DNA from: Trachelipus rathkii
Taxonomy: Eukaryota > Arthropoda > Malacostraca > Isopoda > Trachelipodidae
Length of the DNA: 21,320 nucleotides
Assembly: GCA_015478945.1 (NCBI GenBank)
Contig: JABUQX010002889.1
Span: forward strand, 1 to 21,320
Direction: 5' to 3'
Shown here: positions 1-9,867 of the stretch, in pieces
Layout: each line of letters starts with the position of its first letter
How positions within the stretch are numbered: position 1 is the stretch's first letter
Notes under the pieces: generated by a model
Told to the model about the DNA's origin: nothing
The model's input: only the letters and a program-made list of their open reading frames with translations
Database searches by the model: none
Translations under genes and position numbers: made by a program

Positions 1-1900
1 GGTTTAAAAGAGCATCAAATGAAATCGTCACCCTGCAAGAGATTAACCACAGCGCAGTTCCGCGGCTTTTTTTTGGCTCTACCCCACGAATCGGCAACAC
101 CCCATCAGAGACAACTGCGAGGTACACTATGAAAGACGGGACTTGTTTGGGCATAATGGCTACTCACTAGGCACTGTCTGTTTGCCCGTGCTAAGTCGGG
201 ATGACTTAGTGACTTAGGATCTTATTGAAAATATCTTAATGGACCGAGTATAAGGATCTCACATGCTTGTGTCAATTCTGAAAGACGGCAAACTACGAGA
301 TCCCGATCCTGTCATAGCTGTGGTGCCCTCCGTTCGATTTATTTTTCCAGGAAAACTACTCACGCCATAGCCACACGCGCCGAGTAATGAGGATGTTTTT
401 GGATTTTCAGTTCGGGGTTGGCTCCATTTGTGAGCGGCGAAGAAGACGCTGGCCCCAAGTTCGAGCGGGATGCGCGAAGTGTATTCGCGTGAGGACGAGG
501 GAGGGATATAGTCTGACTCTCCCTTCCAGTTTTGCCGCGCCGTGCGTCCTTGCTGAGTGTGAACCTGACGGCGGCCCCGATCTGCTCTGTGGAACTATGT
601 GATCGGCTCCACCGCACCATGTTGGTAAATCGTCCCTCTAAACTCCTATGGAATTGCGTGCATCGGTGGTTCGTTTTGGCCCCGCTGTCGTACGTATCGT
701 GGATAAGCAGTTGTCGTCTTGTTGAGCATTTTCCGTTGCCGCAGCAGCGTCTCGGGTTAGTCCAATCTCCTTATCGTATTTGTTCGTAATGTCACCCGCA
801 CGAACACTTGAAATCATAGTCTCTCATTGCGTTGCCCCTGCCGTTTACTATCACTGGTGGTGTAAACGATGCGCAATTGGTAGTCGACAATGGTGGATGT
901 GAGCTCAGTGATCTAAAACTATGAGCGTCCGCGCTCTGAAGTATAGGTATCCGTTGTGGATATGCACTAGCCTCCCTTCATCATGTCTGAGGCTCATTGT
1001 CAGATTGTGAGTGGGTATCATGTGCGGACGATAGATCATAGCAGACTATGATAGAGTTTAAGTGTGCGTTTGTATGTACATGAGCATTCACATGGCTCGC
1101 GATTTATTAGGTTTGCATGACAATAGTAGCAGGAAGCTCATATCAACTTCGTAATGACATATAAAGGTAAGATTACGCCATTCATTAGGGGTTATTTTCT
1201 ACTTACATCCAAATTGTACATGTATCCCCTTGTATAAAACCGTGGGTATAACACCGCTATAATATATTTAATACTATCGTGATATGCCTATTATTGACAG
1301 AGGTTATATGTCTTACAACTCTCACTGAGTAATTTCGAGTAATTGGAGGTACTTCGCTTTTCGGGGCTTTGGCTTATGCTTAGGGTCACATTGTAGATGT
1401 CTCTAGCGGAGTGAACAGGTCTTACAGTTGGATTACTGTGAGTGGGATGGGGGTACATTGTCTGGAAAACGCATAGACAACCCGTATCTATAATGTTCGA
1501 GAACGCGAATCAGCCCCACCCTGGCTCATTTTTTTGTGCGCGATTACACAGAAGCATTACTAAAAAGTCACTTATTTCTGAGATACTCAGCTCATCGGCA
1601 TTCGGCGATTATGCTCCTAAATGGTGTTAGAGTTTGGCGCAGAGATGTGTGTGCGTATCTGGCGGACGACTGAGTTTTTGTACCGAGCCGCAGGCAGAGG
1701 GCACAAGGAAAGACCAACTTATCGTCAAGTACTATTAATCTCTGCCGCAGTCGGCCTCCGCATGATAGAGTTGTGAATTGATTACAAGGGGACAAATGAA
1801 TTCGAGAACTCTGGATTCAGGTCTCTGGGTTACAATATGCCTAATTTTCTGTTATATCTTTAGGTACAGGACCTCCAACACAGCTGGTGCAGGTGAAGTT
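1..1900. other. Compositionally distinct block without recognisable genes
   Basis: Sampled 60-base lines here run from about 43 to 62 percent G+C (for example 37 of 60 at 421-480), against a strongly AT-rich remainder. CpG is common, especially at 360-560, and there are no TA microsatellites. Composition drifts towards AT from about 1150 and changes clearly near 1900-2000. The longest open frames are 60-86 codons, occur on both strands, and show no domain or motif I recognise. It could be a different genomic isochore, foreign DNA, or low-quality consensus at a contig end. I see no gene. Confidence 0.5.
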
Positions 1901-2734
1901 TAATATATGTAAGTATATAGAGCGGGGAAAGGTATATCCTACTATAAAACTACTTATAATATATTAGTGTATTAGTATTATTTATATCCTATGAGTGAAC
2001 CTATCGCATATAGTATTAGTAATCATAGCCGGATTACGTGGGATTAATATAATGTCAATCACGGTTCAGTAGGTTATTTTTAAAATTAAACAGTTTTGTA
2101 TGAATAGTAATAATGTAACTATATATAATATAAATATATTATATATTGTACTATATTAAAATGTAGCAACCCTGCCAATATCGAAAAAAAAAGAAAGAAA
2201 ACGCCAAGCGCGAGAAAGCTACTAGGTAAGTTCATTTAAGGATAGAGGGAGATCTGATCAGTTACTAAGAAATGTTCTGACCAGCCCAGTTCTCAGTTGC
2301 GCTGGGGCAACCTCTTGTTTTCATAGAATATAGAAAATGAATAAAAAGAAGGTAAAGGGGAAGGATACTCGAGTGTGTTCTTTAATATTCTTTGTATAAA
2401 TTTTTATCTAAACATGAGCTGAAAATGAAATCAATTCTTATTTAGAATAAAAAAAGCTCAGTATTGCAATAATGATATGTTGAAAGGAAAAATTTTCTTA
2501 AAGGTAACTTATTCAATGATACTTAATTAAAATAAAACCAGACATATATATCCCAGCCTTTAATATGTATGAAGGAAATGTTTTATATTTGTAGGTTTAA
2601 TGTGAGCTTTGCACTCCTTTTAATTTTTTTTTTTTTAAAATAGAATAGTGGTATATCTAATTCATAAATATAAATTAATCATGCTATTTATTAATTTAAT
2701 GGAAAAAAACCAATTATTATCACTATAAATATAA
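1900..2734. other. AT-rich intergenic DNA
   Basis: This is AT-rich non-coding sequence with a short TA tract at about 2117-2155 and several A or T runs (2185-2193, 2626-2637). No open frame of note, RNA gene or clear repeat is seen. It forms the transition from the GC-balanced left end into the AT-rich remainder. Confidence 0.5.
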
Positions 2735-3060
2735 AAAAGAATAAGATTTCCTTCCGAAGAAGATCTTGAGAGGATTAAGGCAAGATCGAAGCAGATAGTT
2801 GAAAATGAATTTGAACCTTCGTTGAAATTGATCACAAAAATAAAACAAACTGTTGAGAAATTACATAAAAAAAATGAAATGGATGAGTGAAAACTTTTTG
2901 AAGTGTACAGCGTAATCGAACAAAATATGTAAAATTATTGAATGAAATTATTTCATGTATAGAAGAGATTCTTTTTAAAATATCAGCAATCCGCAATTAG
3001 TGAACAGGAAAGTGCTTATTTAAATGAAAAATTAAAAATGAATGTGATGATAGTAATGTA
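2735..3060 (+). pseudogene. Decayed coiled-coil-like reading frame, unidentified
   Basis: One frame is open from 2735 to a TGA at about 2888 and reads as a hydrophilic, K/E-rich peptide with segments such as EEDLERIKARSKQIVENEFE and KIKQTVEKLHKKNEMDE. The same frame continues past the stop as KLFEVYSVIEQNM. After shifts of frame, further peptides follow: VKLLNEIISCIEEILFKISA and then SEQESAYLNEKLK, ending near 3060. Hydrophobic residues spaced within charged residues suggest a helical or coiled-coil protein. Successive broken frames of the same character suggest one decayed or error-ridden coding region rather than chance. I do not recognise the family. A LINE ORF1 or gag-like protein or a host pseudogene are both possible. 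No start codon or promoter was identified. Confidence 0.3.
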
Positions 3061-3804
3061 AGTCTAAGTAAGACTTGAAATGCAAGAGTCAACAATTTAA
3101 GTAATTTTGATCAAAGCTGATCAATTCTAAAATGTCTGAAAATAAGGAATCAGGGAGGTGAAGGAGTGAAATCCTTCACTAATGTAAAAGGAAGAAGACA
3201 GAAAAGCAGTAAACTGTGAAAAATGGTTAAAATCCATTCAAAGGGTTGGTAAAAATAGAGATGCAAAAAACACAAAATGATAAAAAATTATGGACAAATA
3301 GAAAACATCTTAATAATCATACAGAAAAAGGCAGAGAGAAAAGGCAAGAATTAAATATATCAAAAGGAACTGTCATTGTCAATATATATGATTGTCGGCT
3401 TTATAGCATTTAAACGTAAGAATGGGAACATTTGGTCAATTAAAATTTGATTAAAATTTAGTGAGTTTCAGATAATGAAATATGATCAAGAATTTTCATA
3501 CTTATTTTGGTTTAAAAAGTTTTAATGAGGGAATTAAGATTCTGCGAAATAATATTTCTTGGAAAGACTAATAGTTCTGGTAAGGCCCAATACTGCCAAT
3601 ACAAAAACTTAACACGAATTGAATTTTAGCGTTTCGAAGTTATTGAAGTATCTTTTGCGAAAGTTTCGAAGACGGACTAAGAAAAAGTGTTTTTTTAGAT
3701 CATCATTTATAATTTTCAATAACTTAGCGCCACTATGAATCACCATATAAAACTGGGACTTTGACTCAACAGAGAAAATCACAGTCTGCCAATCCGTAAT
3801 AACA
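3061..3804. other. AT-rich DNA, A-rich on the plus strand
   Basis: The plus strand remains A-rich to about 3420 and may be the tail of the decayed reading frame to its left, but stops are frequent and no domain is recognisable. 3540-3790 is more mixed in composition and shows no motif. No RNA gene was seen. Confidence 0.35.
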
Positions 3805-4041
3805 TAAAAATATAATAAATAATAATAATAATAGAGAATAATAATTATAATAATAATAAAATTTATAATTATATTATATATATAATACTATATATATATA
3901 TATATTATATAATAGTATATATTATATATATATATGACTATATAATATACTACTATATATATAATATTTATATAATTTAACTTATAATATTCATTTATAT
4001 ATAATAATATATAATATATTATATATATATCATATAGTAAT
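3805..4041. repeat. TA/TAA microsatellite
   Basis: Nearly pure A/T sequence begins with TAA-type triplets (about 3810-3860) and passes into interrupted TA dinucleotide repeats up to about 4041. It is self-complementary, so it can form hairpins, and it is a likely place for assembly length errors. Confidence 0.9.
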
Positions 4042-4485
4042 TATTTGTAGTACCTTTGGTTGTAGGCAAACTATGTTCAAAGTCCCAATTCTCAACTTTA
4101 TATTTCATCTTCAATATCTTGAAGACCGTGTTTTAAAAGTTTATTAAAACCTGTAAAATACTCCATTTTACTAAGCAAACTGAGAAGGAAAAAAGAAAAA
4201 ATAAGGAGAACTGCGGAAAACTTTCATGCAAATAATTTAGGACAGCAAAAAATATTGAGGGGGGGAGAAAGATTTCACTTTTTAATTGCTAATTAGCCTA
4301 TTTGACAAAACCTTATCATAACCTGAGTTGCAGTATCCTAGAAAAATAAATAAAAACATATACCACTAACCTATATTGGATCATTTATTTCTTAATACCA
4401 TAAACAGACAAATGAATCCAAAGAAATACGAAAACAATTTTGGAGCATTATGGAAATACATGAGCATTTAAATTTGGAAATCTCA
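4042..4485. other. AT-rich DNA with one copy of the TTATCATAACCTGA motif
   Basis: No gene is visible. The 14-mer TTATCATAACCTGA at 4313-4326 recurs at 6188-6201, inverted at 6125-6138, and with one extra A at 5217-5231. That links this stretch to the foldback region further right. A G run lies at about 4259-4265. Confidence 0.5.
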
Positions 4486-4625
4486 TGGGTATAAATTATA
4501 TAACCACTACTATATATACTAGTAATACACTACTTATATATATATAATATATACATAATATAACTTAGTAAATAGACTATTATATTAATCATATATAATA
4601 TATATATATATATATATTATATTCA
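4486..4625. repeat. TA microsatellite
   Basis: Interrupted TA dinucleotide repeat, densest at 4535-4560 and 4590-4620, with the same character as the tract at 3805-4041. Confidence 0.85.
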
Positions 4626-5282
4626 CTTACTATTTATAAATTTTTATCTCTTACGAGCTCATAATTCATATCTGTTAAAATTTACTTCATTAAAACATTC
4701 CTTATTTAAACCTATTTTGTAAGATTTGTGAAAATCTAGGTTGGTAACAATCTCTATAATCGTACCAATGTGTTTTTTTATCATAATAATTAAAAAACAA
4801 ATAATATAAAAACATTGAATGAGAAGAAAAATACGAATGACTAACAAGAGATCAGCACAATCTTGCAGCGTTAAAGTCAAAAGTTTGTAATTAATGCTTA
4901 TATTTGAACATTTACATAAAAAATGAAAATGAAAATGACAATAAAAAATGCTCAAAATTGAATGATGAGGTTTCAATTTTGATACATAAAAATTGTGCTA
5001 ACAAGTTTAATACAGTATTCATTTTATTGAGATTATAGAAAGTCTTATCAATTACGTTTTTTTTTTTAAGTATTTTTCCTACCCATGCATGATTGTAATC
5101 AATTAATTACATATTTAACCATTCTAATGATGCAGAATATTATTTTCATTAAGATTGTGAACAAGATTATCAATATTTGAAATTGATTTTTCTGTATATA
5201 ATATTGAAACAAAACTTATCATAAACCTGAAATTTATTAGGTGTAATGTAAATTGGGGGCCATATTTGTAGCTACATGTACT
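4626..5282. other. AT-rich DNA, no supported gene
   Basis: A 105-codon minus-strand open frame (4659-4976) is rich in F, I, L, C and H. Its content is what AT-rich DNA would give, and it has no recognisable domain, so it is not called as a gene. A copy of the TTATCATAACCTGA motif with one extra A lies at 5217-5231. Confidence 0.4.
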
Positions 5283-5500
5283 GTGATTTTTCTGAAAAAA
5301 TTTTTAAGGTTCAAAAAATTTCTAAGTTCAGAAAAGTTAAGTTTAAGTTTTTTAGAAAATTCTGTTAGTGGCAAGCTTCTGGAATTATGCTGGAAGCTTG
5401 CCGCTAAACAATTTTATAAATAAACTTTACTTAACCATTTCTTTTTCTGATGTAGAAATTTGTTGGTGCTTAAAAATATGAATCATAGAAAAAGTGAAAA
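5283..5500. repeat. Imperfect long hairpin (MITE-like foldback)
   Basis: A perfect 10-bp inverted repeat, GGCAAGCTTC at 5370-5379 and GAAGCTTGCC at 5393-5402, sits at the centre. The similarity continues outward on both sides for roughly 90-100 bases with mismatches and small gaps. For example, the reverse complement of the left arm near 5300-5335 matches 5440-5490 around TTTCTG, TAGAAATTT, CTTAAAAAT and AGAAAAA. No open frame lies inside. The left arm also resembles the end of the foldback subunit near 6540-6565 (CTGTTAG-GGCA), suggesting a shared family. A non-autonomous DNA transposon or foldback element is the likely explanation. Confidence 0.65.
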
Positions 5501-5554
5501 GCCCAATAAGCGTATTGATCTGACTAATGTACAAAAAAAAAAAAAAAAAAATGT

Positions 5555-5577
5555 CAATAATCATTTTGTGATTATTG
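5555..5577. repeat. Short perfect hairpin
   Basis: CAATAATCA (5555-5563) and TGATTATTG (5569-5577) form a perfect 9-bp stem with a 5-base loop. It lies just after an A run (about 5533-5551). Its function is unknown, and in AT-rich DNA such hairpins can arise by chance. Confidence 0.45.
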
Positions 5578-5760
5578 TATTAGAAATAGATGAAACACTT
5601 GATTATCTAAAATAAAAAAAAAATTCAATGTTTTTATGGTATGCCTCAAGCTTCCATACAATTTGTTAGTTTAAAGACCACCTTTAAAAAAGAAAAAAAA
5701 ACTGGACTTGAAGTTTCAATATATAGTGCAGTAATTAGTGCACACATTGGGCTCACCCCT

Positions 5761-6575
5761 GAATTTTAATAAAAATTCACAGGATATACTCTTATAAAAA
5801 TAAATAATGAATAAAAAAAAAAAGTGGCAGTCTCTTAAGGAAAAAAGTTTTGTTAAAACTACATAGGAATTTCTTATAAAAAAATTTTTATTTTTTGGTT
5901 AATTATTTCCAATATACTGCCCTTCTAACAGATTCTTTATAAAAATCACAAGCAAGGAACTCTAAAAAAAATAGTAATGAAAGAATAGAAAAAAAGATTT
6001 ATTTGTCCGCTCTCATTTTAGGAAAAAGTTTCAGCAATTCTAAGTTGTTAAAACTCACATAGACACTTTTCAAGTATTGATTCCCAAAAACCAGGTTAGG
6101 TCCCTCATTTTCAGGCCCTCTACGTCAGGTTATGATAAAGTTTTGTTTAGGTATACACAGAGAAAATCTATGTAGTTAACAAATTCTTTATCATAACCTG
6201 ACTAGGAATGGCCCAAAACGAAGCACGAGCCCCACTAATTTTTATTATAAGAAAGTCTATGGGAATTTTAAACTTTCCAGAGGCTGTTAAACTTTATTAT
6301 CTAAAGAGACCCTGCCGATTCGTTTTCATCTATTCTTCCATTATTATTTTTTTAGAGTATATCCTGTGATTTTCAAAAAAAAATATTCGTTTTTTTTAAA
6401 TAAAAAATCCTATAGGGTTTTTACAACTTTTGAAGAGTCTTGTAATTTTTTCTTAAGAGAGACCAGAACAAATAATTTTTTTTTTTTATTCCTTCATGTA
6501 CTATTTTTTTAGAGTCTATGCTGTGATATTTATAAAAATCTTGTTAGAGGCAGTTTATTGGAAAAATTAACTTTT
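5761..6575. repeat. Large foldback element with tandem subunits in each arm
   Basis: The inner ends are a perfect 17-bp inverted repeat, GTCAGGTTATGATAAAG at 6124-6140 and its complement at 6186-6202, separated by 45 bases. Reading outward, the reverse complement of 5761-6123 aligns imperfectly with 6203-6575. Each arm contains two diverged tandem subunits of roughly 155-180 bases. Landmarks on the right arm are TCTATGGGAATTTTAAAC then TTTTTTTAGAGTATATCCTG, followed by a second set ATCCTATAGGG then TTTTTTTAGAGTCTATGCTG. The left arm carries the complement of both sets. There is no coding content. This resembles a foldback or inverted-repeat non-autonomous element. The family was not identified. 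Confidence 0.7.
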
Positions 6576-6589
6576 TTTTATTAATTTTA

Positions 6590-7365
6590 AAGTAGGAAAA
6601 ACGTGTTTTGCAGGCTTAATTAGGCTTTTGGTAATGTATTCACTAATCTCTTCTGTTCATAATTTCTAGCGAGTTGAAAATATATGTCCATGATTGTTGT
6701 GAAGGTAACGTATACCTAAAGATTTTACAGAGTCAGATAGCATCTTAAAATTAAGGGTATAGGTACCAGAAAAACCAGGCTACATAAAAGGCAACAATTA
6801 GCCTGTCAGGATAGTAATGCAAAGGCATGTATCACAATAAACCAAATAAGTAATGGTTCAGACCTTGGGCAATTTCTCAAAGAGTATAAAAAATGATTGG
6901 AAACATCTTGTAATCCAAAACTAAGGAAAATGCCTACCCCAATTGGCCTAGAACTATGCGTTCCAAGTGATTAGGTCTAAAATTCATCGACACTAAATAC
7001 GAAATATTAAGGTCTATAAAGGAAATTAATTATAATATTAAACACTGGAAGAATACCAGTTTATATTTTTCTTACCTAATATTAAGCAATGTAATTTTTG
7101 CCTGTCGAATACCAATAAATTCTGCAAAATCCTCTGCTTGACGACAATGGAAAACTTTTCAGTACTGCCTTGATACAAAAGCTGTGCATATATATGTTAT
7201 ATCTCTATTAACATGCAAATTTCAAAAGGAATGAGGTTTAACAGCAACCTCTGAACAATCCACCGTCAGAACATAGTAATAAACACAAAAAACATAAAAT
7301 TAAATCTCAAATCCAATGTGTTTATTATTTCGGAACATCTGTGGGCGTGTTTCTGCTCGTGTGAT
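6590..7365. other. AT-rich DNA without recognised features
   Basis: No open frame, RNA gene or repeat structure that I can support was found. The sequence is less AT-extreme than its flanks, with more mixed composition around 6690-6990. Confidence 0.45.
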
Positions 7366-7820
7366 ATTTATAGTATATATATATACTCACATATATTAAT
7401 TATAGTAATAATATATTATATAAGGTTATATATATAATTATATTATATATAATATAAAGTTATATATTTATATATATATAATCCTAACATATATAAATAT
7501 ATATATATAATACTATAATATAAAAGTATAATTTATATATATTATATATATATAATAATAATATATAAATATTATATAATAATATAAATATAATATATAT
7601 ATTATATTATATATATGATTATTATATTATATTATTATATATATTATATATAAATATATATATATTATATGTATTGATATATATAGTATATATATATATA
7701 TACATATAATATAATAATGGATATATATATAAATAGTATATAAACGATATGTTATTAGTTATATATATATAATATATACTATACAGTGCGTGTGTGTGTG
7801 GGTGGTTGTGTGTGTGTTGT
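7366..7820. repeat. Long TA microsatellite ending in a GT tract
   Basis: TA-rich repeats run from about 7366 to 7784 and pass directly into a GT-rich tract (about 7785-7820). Open frames reported on either strand across this block are simple-sequence translation (Y, I and N runs) and have no coding meaning. Confidence 0.9.
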
Positions 7821-8062
7821 GCACTGGTACTTTTCGCGGGAAAAGTTGCCGCCAAAACAAAAAACAAGTTTAAGTATAACTGTTACGAACTTGGCAAAAT
7901 TTTTATTTTGTGTGAGTGTGTTCGTAGATGTGTAGGTGTATGTTGTGAGTTGCATGGTGTAGATGTGTGTGGTGTGTCGTGGCACTGTACTATTTTCGAG
8001 GGGAAAGGGGCCCGCCAAATAACAAAAGATAAACAGTTTAATTATTCTTGAACTTGGCAAAG
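7815..8062. repeat. Direct repeat of about 80 bp at 161-bp spacing
   Basis: The block beginning GCACTGGTACTTTTCG at 7821 and ending at GAACTTGGCAAA (7887-7898) recurs from GCACTGTACTATTTTCG at 7982 to GAACTTGGCAAA (8050-8061). Both copies carry a G-run followed by GCCGCCAAA or GCCCGCCAAA. The two copies are joined by a TG-rich stretch (about 7910-7980) resembling the GT tract before the first copy, so this may be two units of a larger tandem repeat. The second copy ends in AAAGGTGAGT, a good match to a splice donor. Confidence 0.65.
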
Positions 8063-8199
8063 GTGAGTTTTTATTTTTAATTATCCAATATTTTTAATAG
8101 ATTTACAGGATGGTAATTTTTTTTGAAAGTTAAAATTCCTTAATATATTTTAACTAAAAATTATTAGATTATAATAAAAAAAAAATATAATAAATTTAA

Positions 8200-8790
8200 A
8201 AATATTAAAAGACTTAGGATGATAGTTTACAACCAATTTAAAAGCACAAAACTTCTTTACAAAATCAATCTCTTCTGGTTCTTCAAATTTCTGTTTTATT
8301 TCATCATAAGTTATTTTACTTTAAAAATTCTGCTGCGAGGCTTAAAATTTAAAGTTACCTTTCAATCACAGATAATAAATAGAACTCGATCTATGCAACT
8401 TTAAAGTTCAAACTAGTTTTTAATTTTTTGTCTAACGAATTCTCGCTAGTAAAAAACCTTTGTACTTTATTCAATTGCAAAGAGGAGGTAAAAAGTCCGA
8501 AACAATTATGGATAAGGCCTAAAAAAAAAGGAAAAAAAAAAATCGTTCACATGTAAGTTGGTCCGTAGAAAATTCCGCACTTGTAACTTTTCCTTACTCG
8601 GAGTTTTCCACTTCTATTTTTTTGTAGGCCATGTAGAGGAGCAAGAATTTTCCTGGCAACAATGTCAGGAGGAATAGGTATCATTTGGAAATACGTTGGT
8701 CGCTGCATGTTTAGCTTCACTGTTGGCTCGCTCGTTATCCGAAACGCCCACATGGGAAGGGAACCAACAGAACTGAGTTAACAGTATCTT
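8200..8790 (-). mobile_element. 5'-truncated LINE tail, copy 1 (RNase H end plus 3' region)
   Basis: On the minus strand this begins with the last part of an RNase H-like domain (8701-8769), followed by a short C-terminal tail to about 8550 and then non-coding AT-rich sequence to about 8200. Most of 8200-8690 recurs in the same orientation at about 8890-9300, offset by about 710 bases. Shared landmarks are GACTTAGGA-TGATA (8212 and 8922), GTCCGAAACAATTA (near 8496 and 9137) and TTACTCGG (near 8594 and 9216). Upstream on the minus strand the similarity to any LINE stops at AT-rich sequence near 8790, as expected for 5' truncation during target-primed reverse transcription. The clade is not certain; an RNase H-bearing I- or Jockey-group element is likely. 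Confidence 0.55.
8547..8769 (-). pseudogene. RNase H domain C-terminal fragment of a LINE polyprotein
   Basis: The minus-strand reading from 8769 gives CWFPSHVG, then NERANSEAKHAA. This matches the final motif of LINE-type RNase H domains (W-PSHVG-GNE-AD--AK-A). The second position of the N-E pair is kept, while the usual aspartate before the final AK is replaced by asparagine. A frame change then leads into the peptide PDIVARKILAPLHG and KLRVRKSYKCGIFY, the C-terminal tail. The earlier RNase H motifs, the reverse transcriptase and the endonuclease are all absent, so this is a dead fragment. In an intact element the domain would remove RNA from the RNA-DNA hybrid. The match to the motif is visible; clade assignment is inference. 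Confidence 0.6.
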
Positions 8791-8884
8791 CGTTTATTTA
8801 TTTTTTAATATACTTCATTTTATTTACTGATCAATTTTATTTATTTGGGTGATATAAAAGTTATTTAATTTATTTATAATAATA

Positions 8885-9310
8885 AAAGTAAAAGCTATTT
8901 AATTTATTTAAAATAATAAAAGACTTAGGAATGATAAGAGTTACAACCGTTTAGCACAAACTTATTTAAAAGTCCCTTCCTGATCCAATTTTTTAATTTC
9001 AAAGCTATTTACTTTAACATCTTCTGTGTAGTTTTAAAAATTTTGAAGTAAACTTTTCACACAAATAATAAATGAACAAATTTTTATGTAGTAACAAAAC
9101 TTTGATACTTTCTTCAATTCCACAGAGGATGTAAAGCATCCGAAACAATTACGAAAGGCTAAAAAAAATCGTCAGGATGAAAGCTTGTCCGAAAACATAT
9201 CCACTGTAACCTTTTCTTACTCGGGGTTTCCCCTTCTGATTTATAGATGTTCAATTTTTTGTTGGCATGAAGGAGCAAGCTTTCTGGTAATCAATGCATG
9301 TCATACAAAA
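8885..9310 (-). mobile_element. 5'-truncated LINE tail, copy 2
   Basis: This is a second, diverged copy of the LINE tail at 8200-8690, in the same orientation. In minus-strand translation the 9180-9300 part gives peptides such as LITRKLAPSCQQ and RRGNPE. These align with ARKILAPLHGLQK and RSGKLRVRK of copy 1, so similarity extends into the coding tail. The RNase H motif itself is missing, meaning this copy is truncated even closer to its 3' end. Left and right borders are approximate. Confidence 0.55.
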
Positions 9311-9420
9311 ATGCAATCTTTCTATTATCATCATTACTAATATTTGTACTTAGGTTCCAAAAGCAAACCTGTTTGGACCTTTGAGTTCTTCCCTAAACAT
9401 GTTACTTACTTACATGCTTA

Positions 9421-9480
9421 TTAAGAATGTCTTTTTAAATCTCCTTTTCGAATGACATTTTTTTCTTCCAGCCTTAAGTT
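9421..9480. repeat. Solitary fragment of the 87-bp satellite
   Basis: TTAAGAATGTCTTTTTAAAT with the following CTCCTTTTCGAATGACATTT matches 11483-11525 (TAAGCATGTATCTTTTTAAA, CTCCTTTCCCATTACATTTT) and the large array at 14800-15975. Only part of a monomer is present. It lies immediately 3' (minus strand) of the endonuclease end of the LINE at 9525-11380. Confidence 0.5.
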
Positions 9481-9524
9481 AAAGGCTGATACACAATTAT
9501 TCTCCCTACATACCTAACACCGGC

Positions 9525-9867
9525 CTAAGGATACTGAGGCTTTTCTTTACCTCTTCTAAACACACTTCTTCTGTCATTGCTACTGTGATCGGGAGTCTTT
9601 ATAAATGGGGGATCAGGCTGGATTTTATTGTTCCCCAAAGAGTCCATCATCACCGATATCGCCAACACTTCCTCGATGTTCCAAATTTTTCGTATTTCGT
9701 TTGATGGTCTAGTATTTTTTCTCTCAAAGGGAACCCTCCCATCATAAAGAACACTGACCTCAACCACAGAGCATGTGATGCTCGTTTTATCTATTATGAA
9801 GGTGTGATCTATTGCATGGTACTTTTTTGGCAGTTGGAATGGAGTAATGTAGAAAATTCGGACTTTT
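9525..9867 (-). pseudogene. Restriction-like endonuclease domain of LINE copy B
   Basis: The minus-strand frame 9525-9767 begins with VEVSVLYDGRVPFERK and continues with NEIRKIWNIEEV and then MMDSLGN. In the REL-endonuclease of R4/Dong/R2-like LINEs the corresponding blocks are a V-E-V/I-x-V-P-x-D strand, an E-I-R-K-x-W helix and a V-V-I-G-A-L-G strand. The upstream R-P-D-I motif of the PD-(D/E)XK core is degenerate here (FIIDKTSITC precedes it). The last stretch, to about 9525, has no similarity that I recognise and ends with a stop. The domain would make the first-strand target nick in an active element. This copy is inactive. Confidence 0.65.

Noticed and set aside
360..789. Three overlapping frames of 71-86 codons in the GC-balanced left end
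   Set aside because: They overlap on both strands and in different frames with no motif; such lengths are expected by chance at this composition.
4659..4976. 105-codon minus-strand frame rich in F, I and L
   Set aside because: It is typical of AT-rich DNA by chance, with no motif and no supporting context.
6080..6110. GGTTAGGT as an arthropod telomere-type (TTAGG) repeat
   Set aside because: There is a single occurrence within the foldback arm and no tandem array.
7622..8060. Several open frames on both strands around the microsatellite
   Set aside because: They are translations of TA and GT simple repeats (Y/I/N and H/T/C runs).
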